Assembly (NCBI GenBank): GCA_900317955.1
Contig: ONIP01000016.1
Span: forward strand, 1 to 44,823
Reading direction: 5' to 3'
Source: an uncultured Bacteroidales bacterium
GTDB lineage: Bacteria > Bacteroidota > Bacteroidia > Bacteroidales > P3
DNA length: 44,823 nucleotides
Within the stretch, counting starts at the first letter, position 1. Each line of letters starts with the position of its first letter. Below, piece after piece: positions 16,657 to 26,101 of the stretch. A model generated the notes under the pieces. It was given only the letters and a program-made list of their open reading frames with translations, did not search any database and was not told where the DNA came from. Made by a program: the position numbers and the translations under genes.

Positions 16657-19600
16657 TTATTTAATCTGATAGCCTTGTTCTGCCAATAGAGCTTGAGCCT
16701 TCTCAGCACGTGCGCTATCGTTGAGATCAACCGATGCGGCATAATGCAGAGTATAGATAATCTGGCAAGCATCTTGGGTAGCATTTCTAACACCGTCAGC
16801 CTTGGGTGTACCTTGATACTGTCCATAGTAGGCAAGCTCTTGGCTGTAGTACTTGAAAATGCTGTCCCAGATTTCTTTGGCACGGTCAAGACCAAACGCA
16901 TCACGATAGAGTGTAATCATCATGACACTGTACTTGTCGTATGGGAAGTTCTTTTCCGGGAAGTACTTATCGGAGAGTTCAAGCATCTTACGTGCACGTG
17001 CAGTATCGCCTTTGCTTATCAATTCTGAAGCTGCAATGCTGAAAGTCTGACGTTGAACGGTTCCCATGTTGACACTGACAGGATCAACATAGAGGTCGGC
17101 ATTCAGGTTACCCCATTCAAGCGGATGCATCTGCCCATCGGCTCCTTTGTATCCGTTGATAAAGTAGTCGTACGATTCCTCGGTAAAATTCTGAACAACG
17201 TACTTGTTATCGCGCTTGTCAAGTAAGATAGGCTGAATTGCTTGAGCTTTGCAGGGCACAAGTTTGTAATTCATACCATCTTGAACAGAATACTGCCGTA
17301 CAGGAGGAAAGACATCTTTAATATAACTGGGGTTCATGATATTGATATCACGCATAAACTTGTTGGTTCCAAGGATATCAAGAATCATGAGTTCGTGGCG
17401 GAAAAGGCTGCCCTTGGAAATTTGCCATTTGATAACGGAATCCACTTCGCTGGCCTTTTCTGCAGGAATTATACCTTTTGCCACCAACGCGGGTATATCA
17501 AGCGTAATCTTGAAATGAGTAGTCGGGAGAACTATGACATCCTCACCTTGACGACTGTCGTGAATGGTGAATTTCTCAGGATGGTCGCGCAACAAGGCAA
17601 GCACATCTGACACTTCAAAATAGTCACTTGTGCGGTCTTGCAGATATATAACATCCTTGCCAAGACCATAGAAATCCTTCGTCAAGGTAAACGGCATTGG
17701 TTCTGACTCATACAATTTATTGAACAATTGCTCAACATACCAATACATACCCGAAAGCGTATAGTTAAGGATGCGGACATCTGTACGGAATCCTTCTACC
17801 TCTTGGGCATACCAAAGCGGGAATGTATCGTTATCACCGAAAGTAATCAGAACACCGTTTTCATCAACCGAGGCAAGATAGTTCTTGGCGAAATCACGGG
17901 CGGCATACTTTTCTGAACGGTCATGGTCATCCCAATTCTGCGATGCCATAAGTACCGGCACACAAAGCAGGCATGCCACGAATACTACAGGAGTTATAAT
18001 CTTTCGGAGATTCTCTTTCTTGAACAACTTGGTGAGCCAGTCAGCAAGAGCCATGACTCCTAATCCAATCCAGATAGCAAAGAAACTGAACGAGCCCACA
18101 AAGGCATAATCTCTTTCACGCGGCTGACGCGGAGGCATGTTAAGATATATGCCAATTGCTATTCCCGTCATAAAGAACATGATGAAAACAATGAAAGCAT
18201 CTTTCTTATTGCGGAGTATATGATACCAAAGTCCACAGAGACCAAGCAACAATGGAAGAAGATAATACACATTCCGAGCCTTGTTCTCTTTCATGTGGTC
18301 GGGCAGATTATCCTGCGGACCGAGACGGGCCTCATCAATTGCTTTGATACCGCAAATCCAGTTGCCGTTCATGTAATCACGAGTGCCGTCACTATTAAAA
18401 TAATGACCTTGAATATCGTTCTGTCGTCCGGCAAAATTCCACATAAAGTAGCGCCAATACATAAATCCCATCTGGTAGCCATGGAAATACTTCAAATTCT
18501 GGCCTGCCGTGGGCTTGTGGTCACCGCGGCACTTCCCAGCCCAATATTCATAGAACTGAGGATGTTGACGGGATGCATCGTCACTATACATTCTTGGGAA
18601 CAGCCCCGTGTGATTCTGACGATAGATGAACTTCTGCTGATAAGAAGCAGCAACATAACGATCTCTACCTTTCTCATCTTTTCCACGCACATACTTCGTG
18701 TACCCACGCTCTGCATCAATAGGCTTTCCGGCAGTATAGTACTGGCCATAGAACAACGGAGTGTCACCATACTGCTCACGTCCAAGATAGGCACGCATGG
18801 CAACGGCGTCTTTAGGTGCATTCTCATTAAGAGGCGTATTGGTGTTGGCTCTGATTACCAATAGGAAGAAAGTCGAATAGCCAATTACCAACATCAAAAA
18901 TCCAAGTATGGCAGAGTTGATTACGGGCTTGTTCTTCTTTTTCTCGGAGGTATACCAAAGTCCCCAAACAACAAGTGCGGTAAGCAGAAGGAAGAACACA
19001 ATAGTACCGCTGTTAAACGGCATATGGAGCACATTCACAAAGAACACATCAAATGCCGAGTCAACATTTACTATGCCAGGAATGATACCCCAGAGAATGA
19101 GTGCAAGCAATACAACTGAGATTACACCACTCCAGATGAATCCCTTAACCGTAGTTTTGGGCCACTTACGGAAATAAACAACGTACACTATGGCGGGAAC
19201 TGTCAACAAGTTCAACAGGTGGACGCCGATGGCAATACCAACCAACAGACACACCAGTACCAGCCAACGTAGCGAACGGGGATCGTCTGCCTGCTCTTCC
19301 CATTTCAGAATAGCCCAGAACACAACCGAAGTAAACAATGATGACATTGCATACACCTCGCCTTCAACAGCCGAAAACCAGAATGTATCACTGAAAGTAT
19401 AAGCCAATGCGCCAACAATACCGGCAGCATACACTGCCCATGTGCGCATGTCTTTCATGTCAGGATTCTTTGGGTCTGGGAGCAAATGTTTGCCCAACAG
19501 TGTGATACTCCAGAAAAGGAACAGGATGGTAAAACCACTGCACACTGCCGACATAACATTGACTGCATGGGCTACATTCTCTGGACTGGAAAACATTGAG

Positions 19601-19791
19601 AAAATGCGTCCAATCAATTGGAACGAAGGGGCTCCGGGAGGGTGTCCCACTTGCAGTTTGTTTGCTGTTGCGATGTACTCGCCGCAATCCCACCACGAAG
19701 CTGTGGCCTCAGCAGTAAGGATGTAAACAACACAGGCTATCAAGCAAACCGCCCAGCCTATGATGTTGTTCATCAGATGGTACTTTTTCAT
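16657..19791 (-). CDS. DUF2723 membrane protein, PMT-like GT-C glycosyltransferase
   Basis: This 1044-residue protein belongs to the DUF2723 family, a Bacteroidota-enriched relative of protein O-mannosyltransferases. It starts with a membrane helix and the acidic motif ASWWDCGEYIATANKLQVGH (D35, E38), the expected metal or lipid-sugar site of GT-C enzymes. About a dozen membrane helices run to around residue 630, with a periplasmic loop in between. The C-terminal third is soluble, including helical TPR-like repeats around MLELSDKYFPEKNFPYDK. It probably moves a sugar from a lipid carrier to an exported protein or glycan; the acceptor is unknown. It lies 46 bp after arcA and 14 bp before the ribbon-helix-helix gene. 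Confidence 0.9.
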   Translation of the reverse strand: MKKYHLMNNIIGWAVCLIACVVYILTAEATASWWDCGEYIATANKLQVGHPPGAPSFQLIGRIFSMFSSPENVAHAVNVMSAVCSGFTILFLFWSITLLGKHLLPDPKNPDMKDMRTWAVYAAGIVGALAYTFSDTFWFSAVEGEVYAMSSLFTSVVFWAILKWEEQADDPRSLRWLVLVCLLVGIAIGVHLLNLLTVPAIVYVVYFRKWPKTTVKGFIWSGVISVVLLALILWGIIPGIVNVDSAFDVFFVNVLHMPFNSGTIVFFLLLTALVVWGLWYTSEKKKNKPVINSAILGFLMLVIGYSTFFLLVIRANTNTPLNENAPKDAVAMRAYLGREQYGDTPLFYGQYYTAGKPIDAERGYTKYVRGKDEKGRDRYVAASYQQKFIYRQNHTGLFPRMYSDDASRQHPQFYEYWAGKCRGDHKPTAGQNLKYFHGYQMGFMYWRYFMWNFAGRQNDIQGHYFNSDGTRDYMNGNWICGIKAIDEARLGPQDNLPDHMKENKARNVYYLLPLLLGLCGLWYHILRNKKDAFIVFIMFFMTGIAIGIYLNMPPRQPRERDYAFVGSFSFFAIWIGLGVMALADWLTKLFKKENLRKIITPVVFVACLLCVPVLMASQNWDDHDRSEKYAARDFAKNYLASVDENGVLITFGDNDTFPLWYAQEVEGFRTDVRILNYTLSGMYWYVEQLFNKLYESEPMPFTLTKDFYGLGKDVIYLQDRTSDYFEVSDVLALLRDHPEKFTIHDSRQGEDVIVLPTTHFKITLDIPALVAKGIIPAEKASEVDSVIKWQISKGSLFRHELMILDILGTNKFMRDINIMNPSYIKDVFPPVRQYSVQDGMNYKLVPCKAQAIQPILLDKRDNKYVVQNFTEESYDYFINGYKGADGQMHPLEWGNLNADLYVDPVSVNMGTVQRQTFSIAASELISKGDTARARKMLELSDKYFPEKNFPYDKYSVMMITLYRDAFGLDRAKEIWDSIFKYYSQELAYYGQYQGTPKADGVRNATQDACQIIYTLHYAASVDLNDSARAEKAQALLAEQGYQIK

Positions 19792-19837
19792 AGTTCTATT
19801 GTAGAAATGTTGTTAAAATTCAAAAAAACAAATACTT

Positions 19838-21091
19838 TTAGTCTCGGTTGATGGGCATGGTCATGCAACGGGCACCACCGCCTGCACGGGGCAACTCGCT
19901 GGCCTTGAACGTGACAACAAACTTCTCATACTGATTCATATCCACTTTGCCACTGCAAACATCGTCGGCATCCAGCACACTGAAACCAGCTCTGTCAAGA
20001 CTCTCTATCGTATTCACGTTGCGCTCATATCCAATAATCTTTCCATCGCCCAACGCGAAGAAATTGGCACCGCTATGCCACTGTTCACGGTCTTGATACC
20101 AACGATCAGGCCCGCCACAGAACACCGGCTCCATATCCATACCACATGCCTTTAGACCTTTAATCAGGTTTTCGCATTCAGTTGTCTTTATTTTACCGTT
20201 GTCGCATTCTATCATCGTAGTGGCAAGATTGGTAAAGATACCGCTTTTCTCCAACATGGGCTGATACACCATGCACTGGTGACTGCCAAGAAATGTGAAC
20301 ACCATATCCAGATGGATAAACGAATCCGGATGGTGAGGAAGTTCCTGAACCAAGATTCTAAATTTGCCACGTTCTTTGGCAAACTTCTCAGCCAAAAACT
20401 TGATACCCTTGTTATTGGTTCGGATTCCATTGCCTATGCACAAAAGGTCGGGAGAAGCAATCTGCACATCTCCTCCTTCCGTCCGCGCAGACGAGTTCTC
20501 ATCCATTGCGCAGAATGTCTTCACACGGAAATAATCCTCAAAAATCGACTTATAAATAAGCGTCTCGCGTTGGCGTACCTTGAACGACATCGAGTTAATC
20601 AGCACCTCATTATAAACCGATGAAGAAGCATCGCGGGTAAAAAACAAATTATACAGGGGCTTCAAAGTATAGCGTTCTTCCTTAAAACGCTCAGGGTCTG
20701 TGTCCTCATGATAAGGAACCCCTTCTATCAACTCCTTCGCAAGCTGCTCGCTCGGATGGCGCATCAACTCGTCAACCAAATATGGACATCCATCTATCTC
20801 ACAACTTTTCGTCACAATCAACTGTCTCACATCATCATTCTCCATCAAATCCAAAAGAATATCCTCAACATAATAAACCTTCGTCCATTTCTCAAACACG
20901 CCGCAAAACGACGCGTATTCCTTGTCAACTATATGCTTGCTTAAAATATCGCTATACAATGCATCATTGGCATTATATGGAGTCATTCGCTCTATTTCCA
21001 CTCCGGGTCGGTGCAACAACACAGCATTAAGCCGTCCATATTCACTTGAAACGTTTACAGCAGTTTTGGCCATATAAGTATTGTCTGTCAT
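19838..21091 (-). CDS. arcA: arginine deiminase
   Basis: Hydrolyses arginine to citrulline and ammonia, the first step of the ATP-yielding deiminase pathway; carbamate kinase and ornithine carbamoyltransferase are not in this window. The 417-residue protein has the guanidine-modifying fold with RTEGGDVQI, the catalytic histidine in DSFIHLDMVFTFLG, and the nucleophile C409 in GGGARCMTMPI. The N-terminus has the expected RLNAVLLHRPG. M7 (MAKTAV) is an alternative start. A promoter element lies 72 bp upstream. The enzyme fits the other peptide- and amino-acid-using genes nearby. Confidence 0.93.
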   Translation of the reverse strand: MTDNTYMAKTAVNVSSEYGRLNAVLLHRPGVEIERMTPYNANDALYSDILSKHIVDKEYASFCGVFEKWTKVYYVEDILLDLMENDDVRQLIVTKSCEIDGCPYLVDELMRHPSEQLAKELIEGVPYHEDTDPERFKEERYTLKPLYNLFFTRDASSSVYNEVLINSMSFKVRQRETLIYKSIFEDYFRVKTFCAMDENSSARTEGGDVQIASPDLLCIGNGIRTNNKGIKFLAEKFAKERGKFRILVQELPHHPDSFIHLDMVFTFLGSHQCMVYQPMLEKSGIFTNLATTMIECDNGKIKTTECENLIKGLKACGMDMEPVFCGGPDRWYQDREQWHSGANFFALGDGKIIGYERNVNTIESLDRAGFSVLDADDVCSGKVDMNQYEKFVVTFKASELPRAGGGARCMTMPINRD

Positions 21092-21162
21092 CTATCTTAA
21101 TTTATTGTTATTCGTTGTATTGCAACATATTCTTTCCACAATAGTTCATATTGCAGATTCTG

Positions 21163-21170
21163 CAAATATA
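21163..21170 (-). promoter_or_regulatory. Bacteroidetes -7 promoter element for arcA
   Basis: TATATTTG on the minus strand in the extended context TCGTATATTTGC. It is 72 bp upstream of the arcA start, so a leader of about 65 nucleotides is expected. Confidence 0.65.
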
Positions 21171-21303
21171 CGATTTTTTTTCGATATTTTAATATTAGAC
21201 ACTTATTTTTTCTCCAATTTCCTAACCACCAATGTTAATAACCGTCTGTCTTTCCTCCCCCTTCACCGTTCATTTCACTGAGAAGCACTTCACATAATAC
21301 AAA

Positions 21304-21333
21304 CAAGGCCGGAGACACTGTCATCCGGCCTTG
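21304..21333 (-). terminator. hairpin terminator after the barrel protein gene
   Basis: A perfect 10-bp stem CAAGGCCGGA/TCCGGCCTTG with a 10-base loop lies 28 bp after the stop at 21362. On the minus strand it is followed by TTTGTATT. There are also T-rich bases on the other side. Confidence 0.8.
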
Positions 21334-21361
21334 CTTTATTTAAACAACCTAACAGTTAGGT

Positions 21362-22075
21362 CTATCTAAAAGGAATCTGATAACCAATCGTGAGCAGCAA
21401 GGCAATGTTGTTCCCCAAAGGTACGATGGCATTCGAATTCTCATCCGCAATTCGTTTCAAAACGTCGGGGCTATCCGTAACTGCCATAAAACCATAGTCC
21501 AACTGCAACATCACCGACAAATCCTCATACTCATAGCCTACGCCAAACAAGAAACTGATGTCCAGACGATTCATCACATCGAATGCAGGCAGATCAAAAA
21601 TATAATTCTGGTCACGCTGAGGCAATCCTCTGGTGAACTTACGGTCCTGATACTTGCCAATCAACCCGAAGTTTACAGCAGGGCCAACGGACAACAGTCC
21701 AAAATGGCCAGGCTGACGTATCGGCAACTCATAACGCACCGTCGCCAAAATCGGTATCTGGGCATACAATGCATCATATTTTCCTTCACGGATTGACATC
21801 GGGGTCTCAAGCACCTCTTGGAATTTCGAGCCTCTACGGATAAGATTCAGACCCGTCTGCAAACAGAAATTTTCAGCCAGCAACGACTCAGATTGAGTGA
21901 AACCGAAAGACACAAAACCTCCCACATTTGCAGCAAGAATCGGTGAATTGTCTGCCAAGTCATCTACATGGGTGGCAAAGCCAACTCCCGCACGTACACC
22001 GTAGTTGAGAAACTGTGCCTGTGCAGTCGTCGCCATTACGGCCATCAGGGCCAATCCTATCAAAAATCTTTTCAT
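21362..22075 (-). CDS. PorT-family outer-membrane beta-barrel protein
   Basis: This 237-residue protein has a signal peptide cleaved near AQA-Q and an eight-strand-like pattern beginning FLNYGVRAGVGFATHVDD, with GFVSFGF, VGPAVNFGLIGKY and FGVGYEYEDLSVMLQLDYGF. It ends LLLTIGYQIPFR. This fits the outer-membrane barrel family PF13568. The specific role is unknown. It is a single-gene unit with its own promoter 23 bp upstream and its own terminator. Confidence 0.85.
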   Translation of the reverse strand: MKRFLIGLALMAVMATTAQAQFLNYGVRAGVGFATHVDDLADNSPILAANVGGFVSFGFTQSESLLAENFCLQTGLNLIRRGSKFQEVLETPMSIREGKYDALYAQIPILATVRYELPIRQPGHFGLLSVGPAVNFGLIGKYQDRKFTRGLPQRDQNYIFDLPAFDVMNRLDISFLFGVGYEYEDLSVMLQLDYGFMAVTDSPDVLKRIADENSNAIVPLGNNIALLLTIGYQIPFR

Positions 22076-22097
22076 AATTCCTTGTTATAAATTCGTG

Positions 22098-22105
22098 CAA
22101 AAATA
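22098..22105 (-). promoter_or_regulatory. Bacteroidetes -7 promoter element for the barrel gene at 21362
   Basis: TATTTTTG on the minus strand in the extended context TCGTATTTTTGC, 23 bp upstream of the start codon and preceded by a T-rich tract. Confidence 0.65.
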
Positions 22106-22140
22106 CGACTTTTTTTTGGATTATCGTTTTTTTTCTGTCT

Positions 22141-24315
22141 TTAAAGCTTGCGATAAATAAAATCAGTCATCAATTCGTACAGATTCAAACGGGTGTTCCC
22201 GCCATAAATGCTGTGGTTCTTGTTGGGGTAAATACGAAACTCGAATTGCTTGCCTGCCGCCTCCAATGCAGTAACCATGTCGACAGCATTCTGGAAATGA
22301 ACATTATCGTCTCCGGTACCGTGTATCAGCAAATAATTACCCTTCAACAAATGCGCAAAATTCAATGGCGAATTGTCGTCATATCCACGCGCATTGTCTT
22401 GCGGACGCTGCAAGAAACGCTCTGTATAAATATTGTCGTAATAACGCCATGTAATAACCGGGGCAACTGCTATGGCACTCTTGAACACATCATGGCCTTT
22501 CAAAATGGAGAGCGTCGAAAGATAGCCACCAAAACTCCAGCCAAAAATACCAATTCTGTCCTCATCAATCCACTGTTTTTTACCAAACCAACGGGCAACT
22601 TCTACAGCATCCTCACACTCCATACGCCCTAAATTCTTATAGGTCATCTTCTTGAAATGGGCTCCTCTGCCACCGGTTCCTCGTCCGTCAAAACATGCCA
22701 CTACATAACCGTGCTGAGCCAACATGTGGAACCAGTAATAATCGCTATAGCCATAACTGTTGGTCACCTGCTGGTTGCCGGGGCCACCGTACACATAGAA
22801 AAACAACGGATATTTCTTTGTGGAATCAAAATCTGGGGGCAGAATAATATAATAATTCAATTCCGACCCCAACGAGGTAGTCAAAGTCCCAAAGGTCTTA
22901 TGACCAACACCGTACTCTGCCATCCTTGCCTTCAAATCAGCATTGTCCTGCAAAGTTTTCAACAACTTGCCATCGCTTGTATGCAGGGTATAAACCGGAG
23001 GAGTGTTCGCATCGGTAAACGTACTGATATAATACTTGCTCGTAGCACTGAAACTGGCACTGTACCAACCTTCTGCACCACTCAGTTTCTTCTTCTTTTT
23101 ACCTTTAAAATCAATCGAGTACAACTCTTTGTTAATCGGCGAAGTCTCATGCGACAGATAATATATCACACCAGCCTTCTCATCAACCGAACATACCGAA
23201 ACCACATCGTATGAACCTTGCGTAATCTGTCTCACCAACTTACCCTTCAAGTCATACATATATATGTGGTTATATCCGTCCTTCTCGCTCGTCAAAAGCA
23301 TGTGCTTTCCGTCTTTAAGAAACATCCAAGTCTCAGGAACCTCCACATAAGCCTCATCCTCCTCTGTGTAAAGCGGACGGATTTCTCCTGTTGTGGCATC
23401 TGCCAACAACAATTCCATCTTGTCTTGCAGGCGGTTCATGCGCATCATTGCCAACACATTGGGATTTTGTGTCCACTGAATGCGTGGCATATACTGGTCA
23501 TTCTGACTGCCAATATTCAACTTAATGGTCTTCTGCGACTCCAAATCATAAATCATCACATCAACCACTGAATTGTCTTCACCAGCCTTCGGGTATTTAT
23601 ATGTATAATTCTCAGGATATAGTGAACCCCACATTTGCATGGTGTACTGCTTCACACGGCTCTCGTCAAAACGGTAAAAAGCAATTTTCTTGCTGTCGGG
23701 CGACCAATAGAAACCCTGCGTAATGCCGAATTCCTCTTCATACACCCAGTCAGTTGTTCCGTTAATCACTTCATTGAATTTACCGTCAGAAGTCACTGCC
23801 GTCTCTTGCAATGAACTCAATGCCATAACATAAAGGTTGTTGTCGCGAACAAATGCCACCATCTTCCCGTCAGGCGAAAACGTAGTAAGGCGCTGCTTTC
23901 CTTCTCTTGTCAAGCATTCCATCTTACCGTCCTCTACAGTATATAGGTAATATGTACTCACACCACTGTGACGATAAATAGGTTCAAACTCAGCACTGAG
24001 CAATATCTTTTGCTCATCAGCCGAAAACTCATACGATTCAATCGGCGGCATTGGACGCACCTTCTTGCGCATCGGGTCGTTAAATGCACACATTACACCA
24101 ATCTTCTCTCCCGTCTTATAACTATATTTCTCTATACCTGAACGGGTCAGCACACAATAATGCTCCCCGTCGTTCATCGAACGTATTGTGGAAATACCGC
24201 TGGGACGAAAAGTAGAACGTGACCAGATGTCCTCAAGTGTAATCTTTTTAGTCTGTGCAGAAACCGTTCCACACAAAGTTGCAATAGTCAATGCGACAGC
24301 AAGTAACTTTCTCAT
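22141..24315 (-). CDS. dipeptidyl peptidase IV (S9B)
   Basis: A secreted serine peptidase that removes X-Pro and X-Ala dipeptides from the N-terminus of peptides. I place the start at 24315 (MRKLLAVALTIATLC, signal peptide cleaved near VSA-Q, 724 residues); the frame runs 12 codons further but that extension lies before the signal peptide. A beta-propeller (PF00930) precedes the alpha/beta-hydrolase domain. The family's double-glutamate motif is visible in DWVYEEEFG, and the triad is S594 (GWSFGG), D669 (GTGDDNVHF) and H701 (NKNHS). It lies between the pckA terminator and the barrel gene. With the C69, S41 and S9 lipoprotein peptidases it fits extracellular or periplasmic peptide use. Confidence 0.95.
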   Translation of the reverse strand: MRKLLAVALTIATLCGTVSAQTKKITLEDIWSRSTFRPSGISTIRSMNDGEHYCVLTRSGIEKYSYKTGEKIGVMCAFNDPMRKKVRPMPPIESYEFSADEQKILLSAEFEPIYRHSGVSTYYLYTVEDGKMECLTREGKQRLTTFSPDGKMVAFVRDNNLYVMALSSLQETAVTSDGKFNEVINGTTDWVYEEEFGITQGFYWSPDSKKIAFYRFDESRVKQYTMQMWGSLYPENYTYKYPKAGEDNSVVDVMIYDLESQKTIKLNIGSQNDQYMPRIQWTQNPNVLAMMRMNRLQDKMELLLADATTGEIRPLYTEEDEAYVEVPETWMFLKDGKHMLLTSEKDGYNHIYMYDLKGKLVRQITQGSYDVVSVCSVDEKAGVIYYLSHETSPINKELYSIDFKGKKKKKLSGAEGWYSASFSATSKYYISTFTDANTPPVYTLHTSDGKLLKTLQDNADLKARMAEYGVGHKTFGTLTTSLGSELNYYIILPPDFDSTKKYPLFFYVYGGPGNQQVTNSYGYSDYYWFHMLAQHGYVVACFDGRGTGGRGAHFKKMTYKNLGRMECEDAVEVARWFGKKQWIDEDRIGIFGWSFGGYLSTLSILKGHDVFKSAIAVAPVITWRYYDNIYTERFLQRPQDNARGYDDNSPLNFAHLLKGNYLLIHGTGDDNVHFQNAVDMVTALEAAGKQFEFRIYPNKNHSIYGGNTRLNLYELMTDFIYRKL

Positions 24316-24340
24316 ACAGAAAATCTTTTCAATGAATACT

Positions 24341-24412
24341 AAAAAAAACATGCGAATTGTGAATTGTCCAATGTCGAGTTCCTGCCCCTACATTCAACAA
24401 TTCACAATTCGC
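24341..24412 (-). terminator. large hairpin and T-run after pckA
   Basis: A perfect 16-bp inverted repeat, GCGAATTGTGAATTGT (24352-24367) with its complement (24397-24412), has a 29-base loop. On the minus strand it is followed after three bases by eight T (24341-24348). It starts 12 bp after the pckA stop. The stem itself is a 7-bp repeat (GAATTGT twice). Confidence 0.75.
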
Positions 24413-24423
24413 TACCAACTCAT

Positions 24424-26037
24424 TTAGAGCTTGGGACCGGCGGACACCAATGCCTTGCCAGCCTCATTATAGGTAAACTTCTCAAAGTTCTTGATAAAGC
24501 GGGATGCCAAATCCTTGGCTTTGGTCTCCCATTCGCAGGCGCAGCCATAAGTGTCGCGCGGGTCGAGAATCTTGGGATCAACACCCGGCAACGATGTGGG
24601 AACCTCAAAGTCAAAGTAAGGAATCTTCTTGGTGGGAGCCTTCTCAATTGAGCCGTCAAGAATAGCATCGATAATGCCACGGGTGTCTTTAATCGAGATA
24701 CGTTTGCCCGTGCCGTTCCAACCAGTGTTGACAAGATAAGCCTTCGCTCCGCTCTTTTCCATACGTTTCACCAGCTCTTCGGCATACTTGGTAGGATGCA
24801 GTTCAAGGAATGCCTGGCCGAAACATGCACTGAAAGTCGGTGTAGGTTCGGTGATGCCTCGCTCCGTACCTGCCAATTTGGCGGTGAATCCACTAAGGAA
24901 ATAATATTTGCACTGGGCAGGAGTCAAAATGCTCACCGGAGGCAAAACGCCAAAAGCATCAGCACTCAAGAATATCACATTCTGTGCAGCGGGAGCGGCA
25001 GAAATCGGACGCACAATCTTCTCAATGTGGTCGATAGGATAACTCACGCGGGTGTTCTCGGTCACGCTCTTGTCAGCAAAATCAATCTTGCCGTTGGCGT
25101 CAACGGTCACATTCTCCAGCAAAGCGTTGCGGCGTATGGCATTGTAAATGTCGGGCTCGCTGTCCTTGTCAAGATTGATAACTTTGGCATAGCAGCCACC
25201 TTCAAAATTAAACACACCTTCATCATCCCAACCATGCTCGTCATCGCCAATAAGCAAACGTTTGGGGTCGGTTGACAAGGTGGTCTTACCTGTGCCGCTC
25301 AAGCCGAAGAAGATAGCAGTATTCTTGCCCTCCATGTCGGTGTTAGCCGAGCAATGCATTGCAGCAATACCCTGCAAAGGAAGATAGTAGTTCATCATGC
25401 TGAACATACCCTTCTTCATTTCGCCGCCATACCAAGTATTCAAAATCACTTGTTCACGGCTGCTGACGTTGAAAGCCACACAAGTCTCGCTGTTCAGACC
25501 CAGCTCCTTGTAGTTCTCAACCTTAGCCTTCGAGGCAGTATATACTGTAAAACCGGGTTTGAAATCCTTCAGTTCCTCAGCGGTGGGCTTGATAAACATG
25601 TTGGTCACAAAGTGAGCCTGCCATGCCACCTCCATAATAAAGCGCACAGCGATACGGGTATCCTTGTTGGCTCCACAGAAAGCATCAACCACAAAAAGTT
25701 TCTTGTTGCTGAGTTCTTTCTTGGCCAAGTCCTTCATCTTTCCCCAAACTTCTTCGCTCATGGGGTGATTGTCATTGGGATACTCGGGAGAATTCCACCA
25801 AACGGTGTTCTTTGAATTCTCGTCCACCACAATATATTTGTCTTTGGGCGAACGTCCGGTGTAGATTCCGGTCATCACATTGATGGTATCCAACTCTGTG
25901 AGCTGGCCCTTGTCGTAGCCTGTCAGACTGGGATCCATCTCCATCTTGAAGAGATCCTCGTATGAAGGATTGTAATAAATCGTGCTTACGCCTGTGATAC
26001 CAAGGCGTTCAAGGTCTTGTCTGATTTTATCAGTCAT
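24424..26037 (-). CDS. pckA: ATP-dependent phosphoenolpyruvate carboxykinase
   Basis: Interconverts oxaloacetate + ATP and PEP + CO2 + ADP; in fermenting Bacteroidota it usually runs towards oxaloacetate to feed succinate formation. The 537-residue protein has the oxaloacetate-binding [14 protein letters not shown] (57-70), the kinase P-loop [10 protein letters not shown] (245-254) and the metal motif [10 protein letters not shown] (262-271), plus [17 protein letters not shown]. Length and motif order match the ATP-type family. It lies 64 bp after ppdK with a hairpin in between, so the two PEP-linked enzymes may be co-regulated. Confidence 0.97.
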   Translation of the reverse strand: MTDKIRQDLERLGITGVSTIYYNPSYEDLFKMEMDPSLTGYDKGQLTELDTINVMTGIYTGRSPKDKYIVVDENSKNTVWWNSPEYPNDNHPMSEEVWGKMKDLAKKELSNKKLFVVDAFCGANKDTRIAVRFIMEVAWQAHFVTNMFIKPTAEELKDFKPGFTVYTASKAKVENYKELGLNSETCVAFNVSSREQVILNTWYGGEMKKGMFSMMNYYLPLQGIAAMHCSANTDMEGKNTAIFFGLSGTGKTTLSTDPKRLLIGDDEHGWDDEGVFNFEGGCYAKVINLDKDSEPDIYNAIRRNALLENVTVDANGKIDFADKSVTENTRVSYPIDHIEKIVRPISAAPAAQNVIFLSADAFGVLPPVSILTPAQCKYYFLSGFTAKLAGTERGITEPTPTFSACFGQAFLELHPTKYAEELVKRMEKSGAKAYLVNTGWNGTGKRISIKDTRGIIDAILDGSIEKAPTKKIPYFDFEVPTSLPGVDPKILDPRDTYGCACEWETKAKDLASRFIKNFEKFTYNEAGKALVSAGPKL

Positions 26038-26055
26038 AATTCAAATTTATTTTTA

Positions 26056-26089
26056 AAGGTTCTTGACACCCGTAGGCATCAAGAACCTT
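26056..26089 (-). terminator. hairpin between ppdK and pckA
   Basis: An 11-bp perfect stem AAGGTTCTTGA/TCAAGAACCTT with a 12-base loop starts 12 bp after the ppdK stop and 18 bp before the pckA start. It is not followed by a T-run, so it may be a weak terminator, an attenuator or a stabilising leader hairpin of pckA. Confidence 0.55.
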
Positions 26090-26101
26090 GGTTTGTGCAA
26101 T

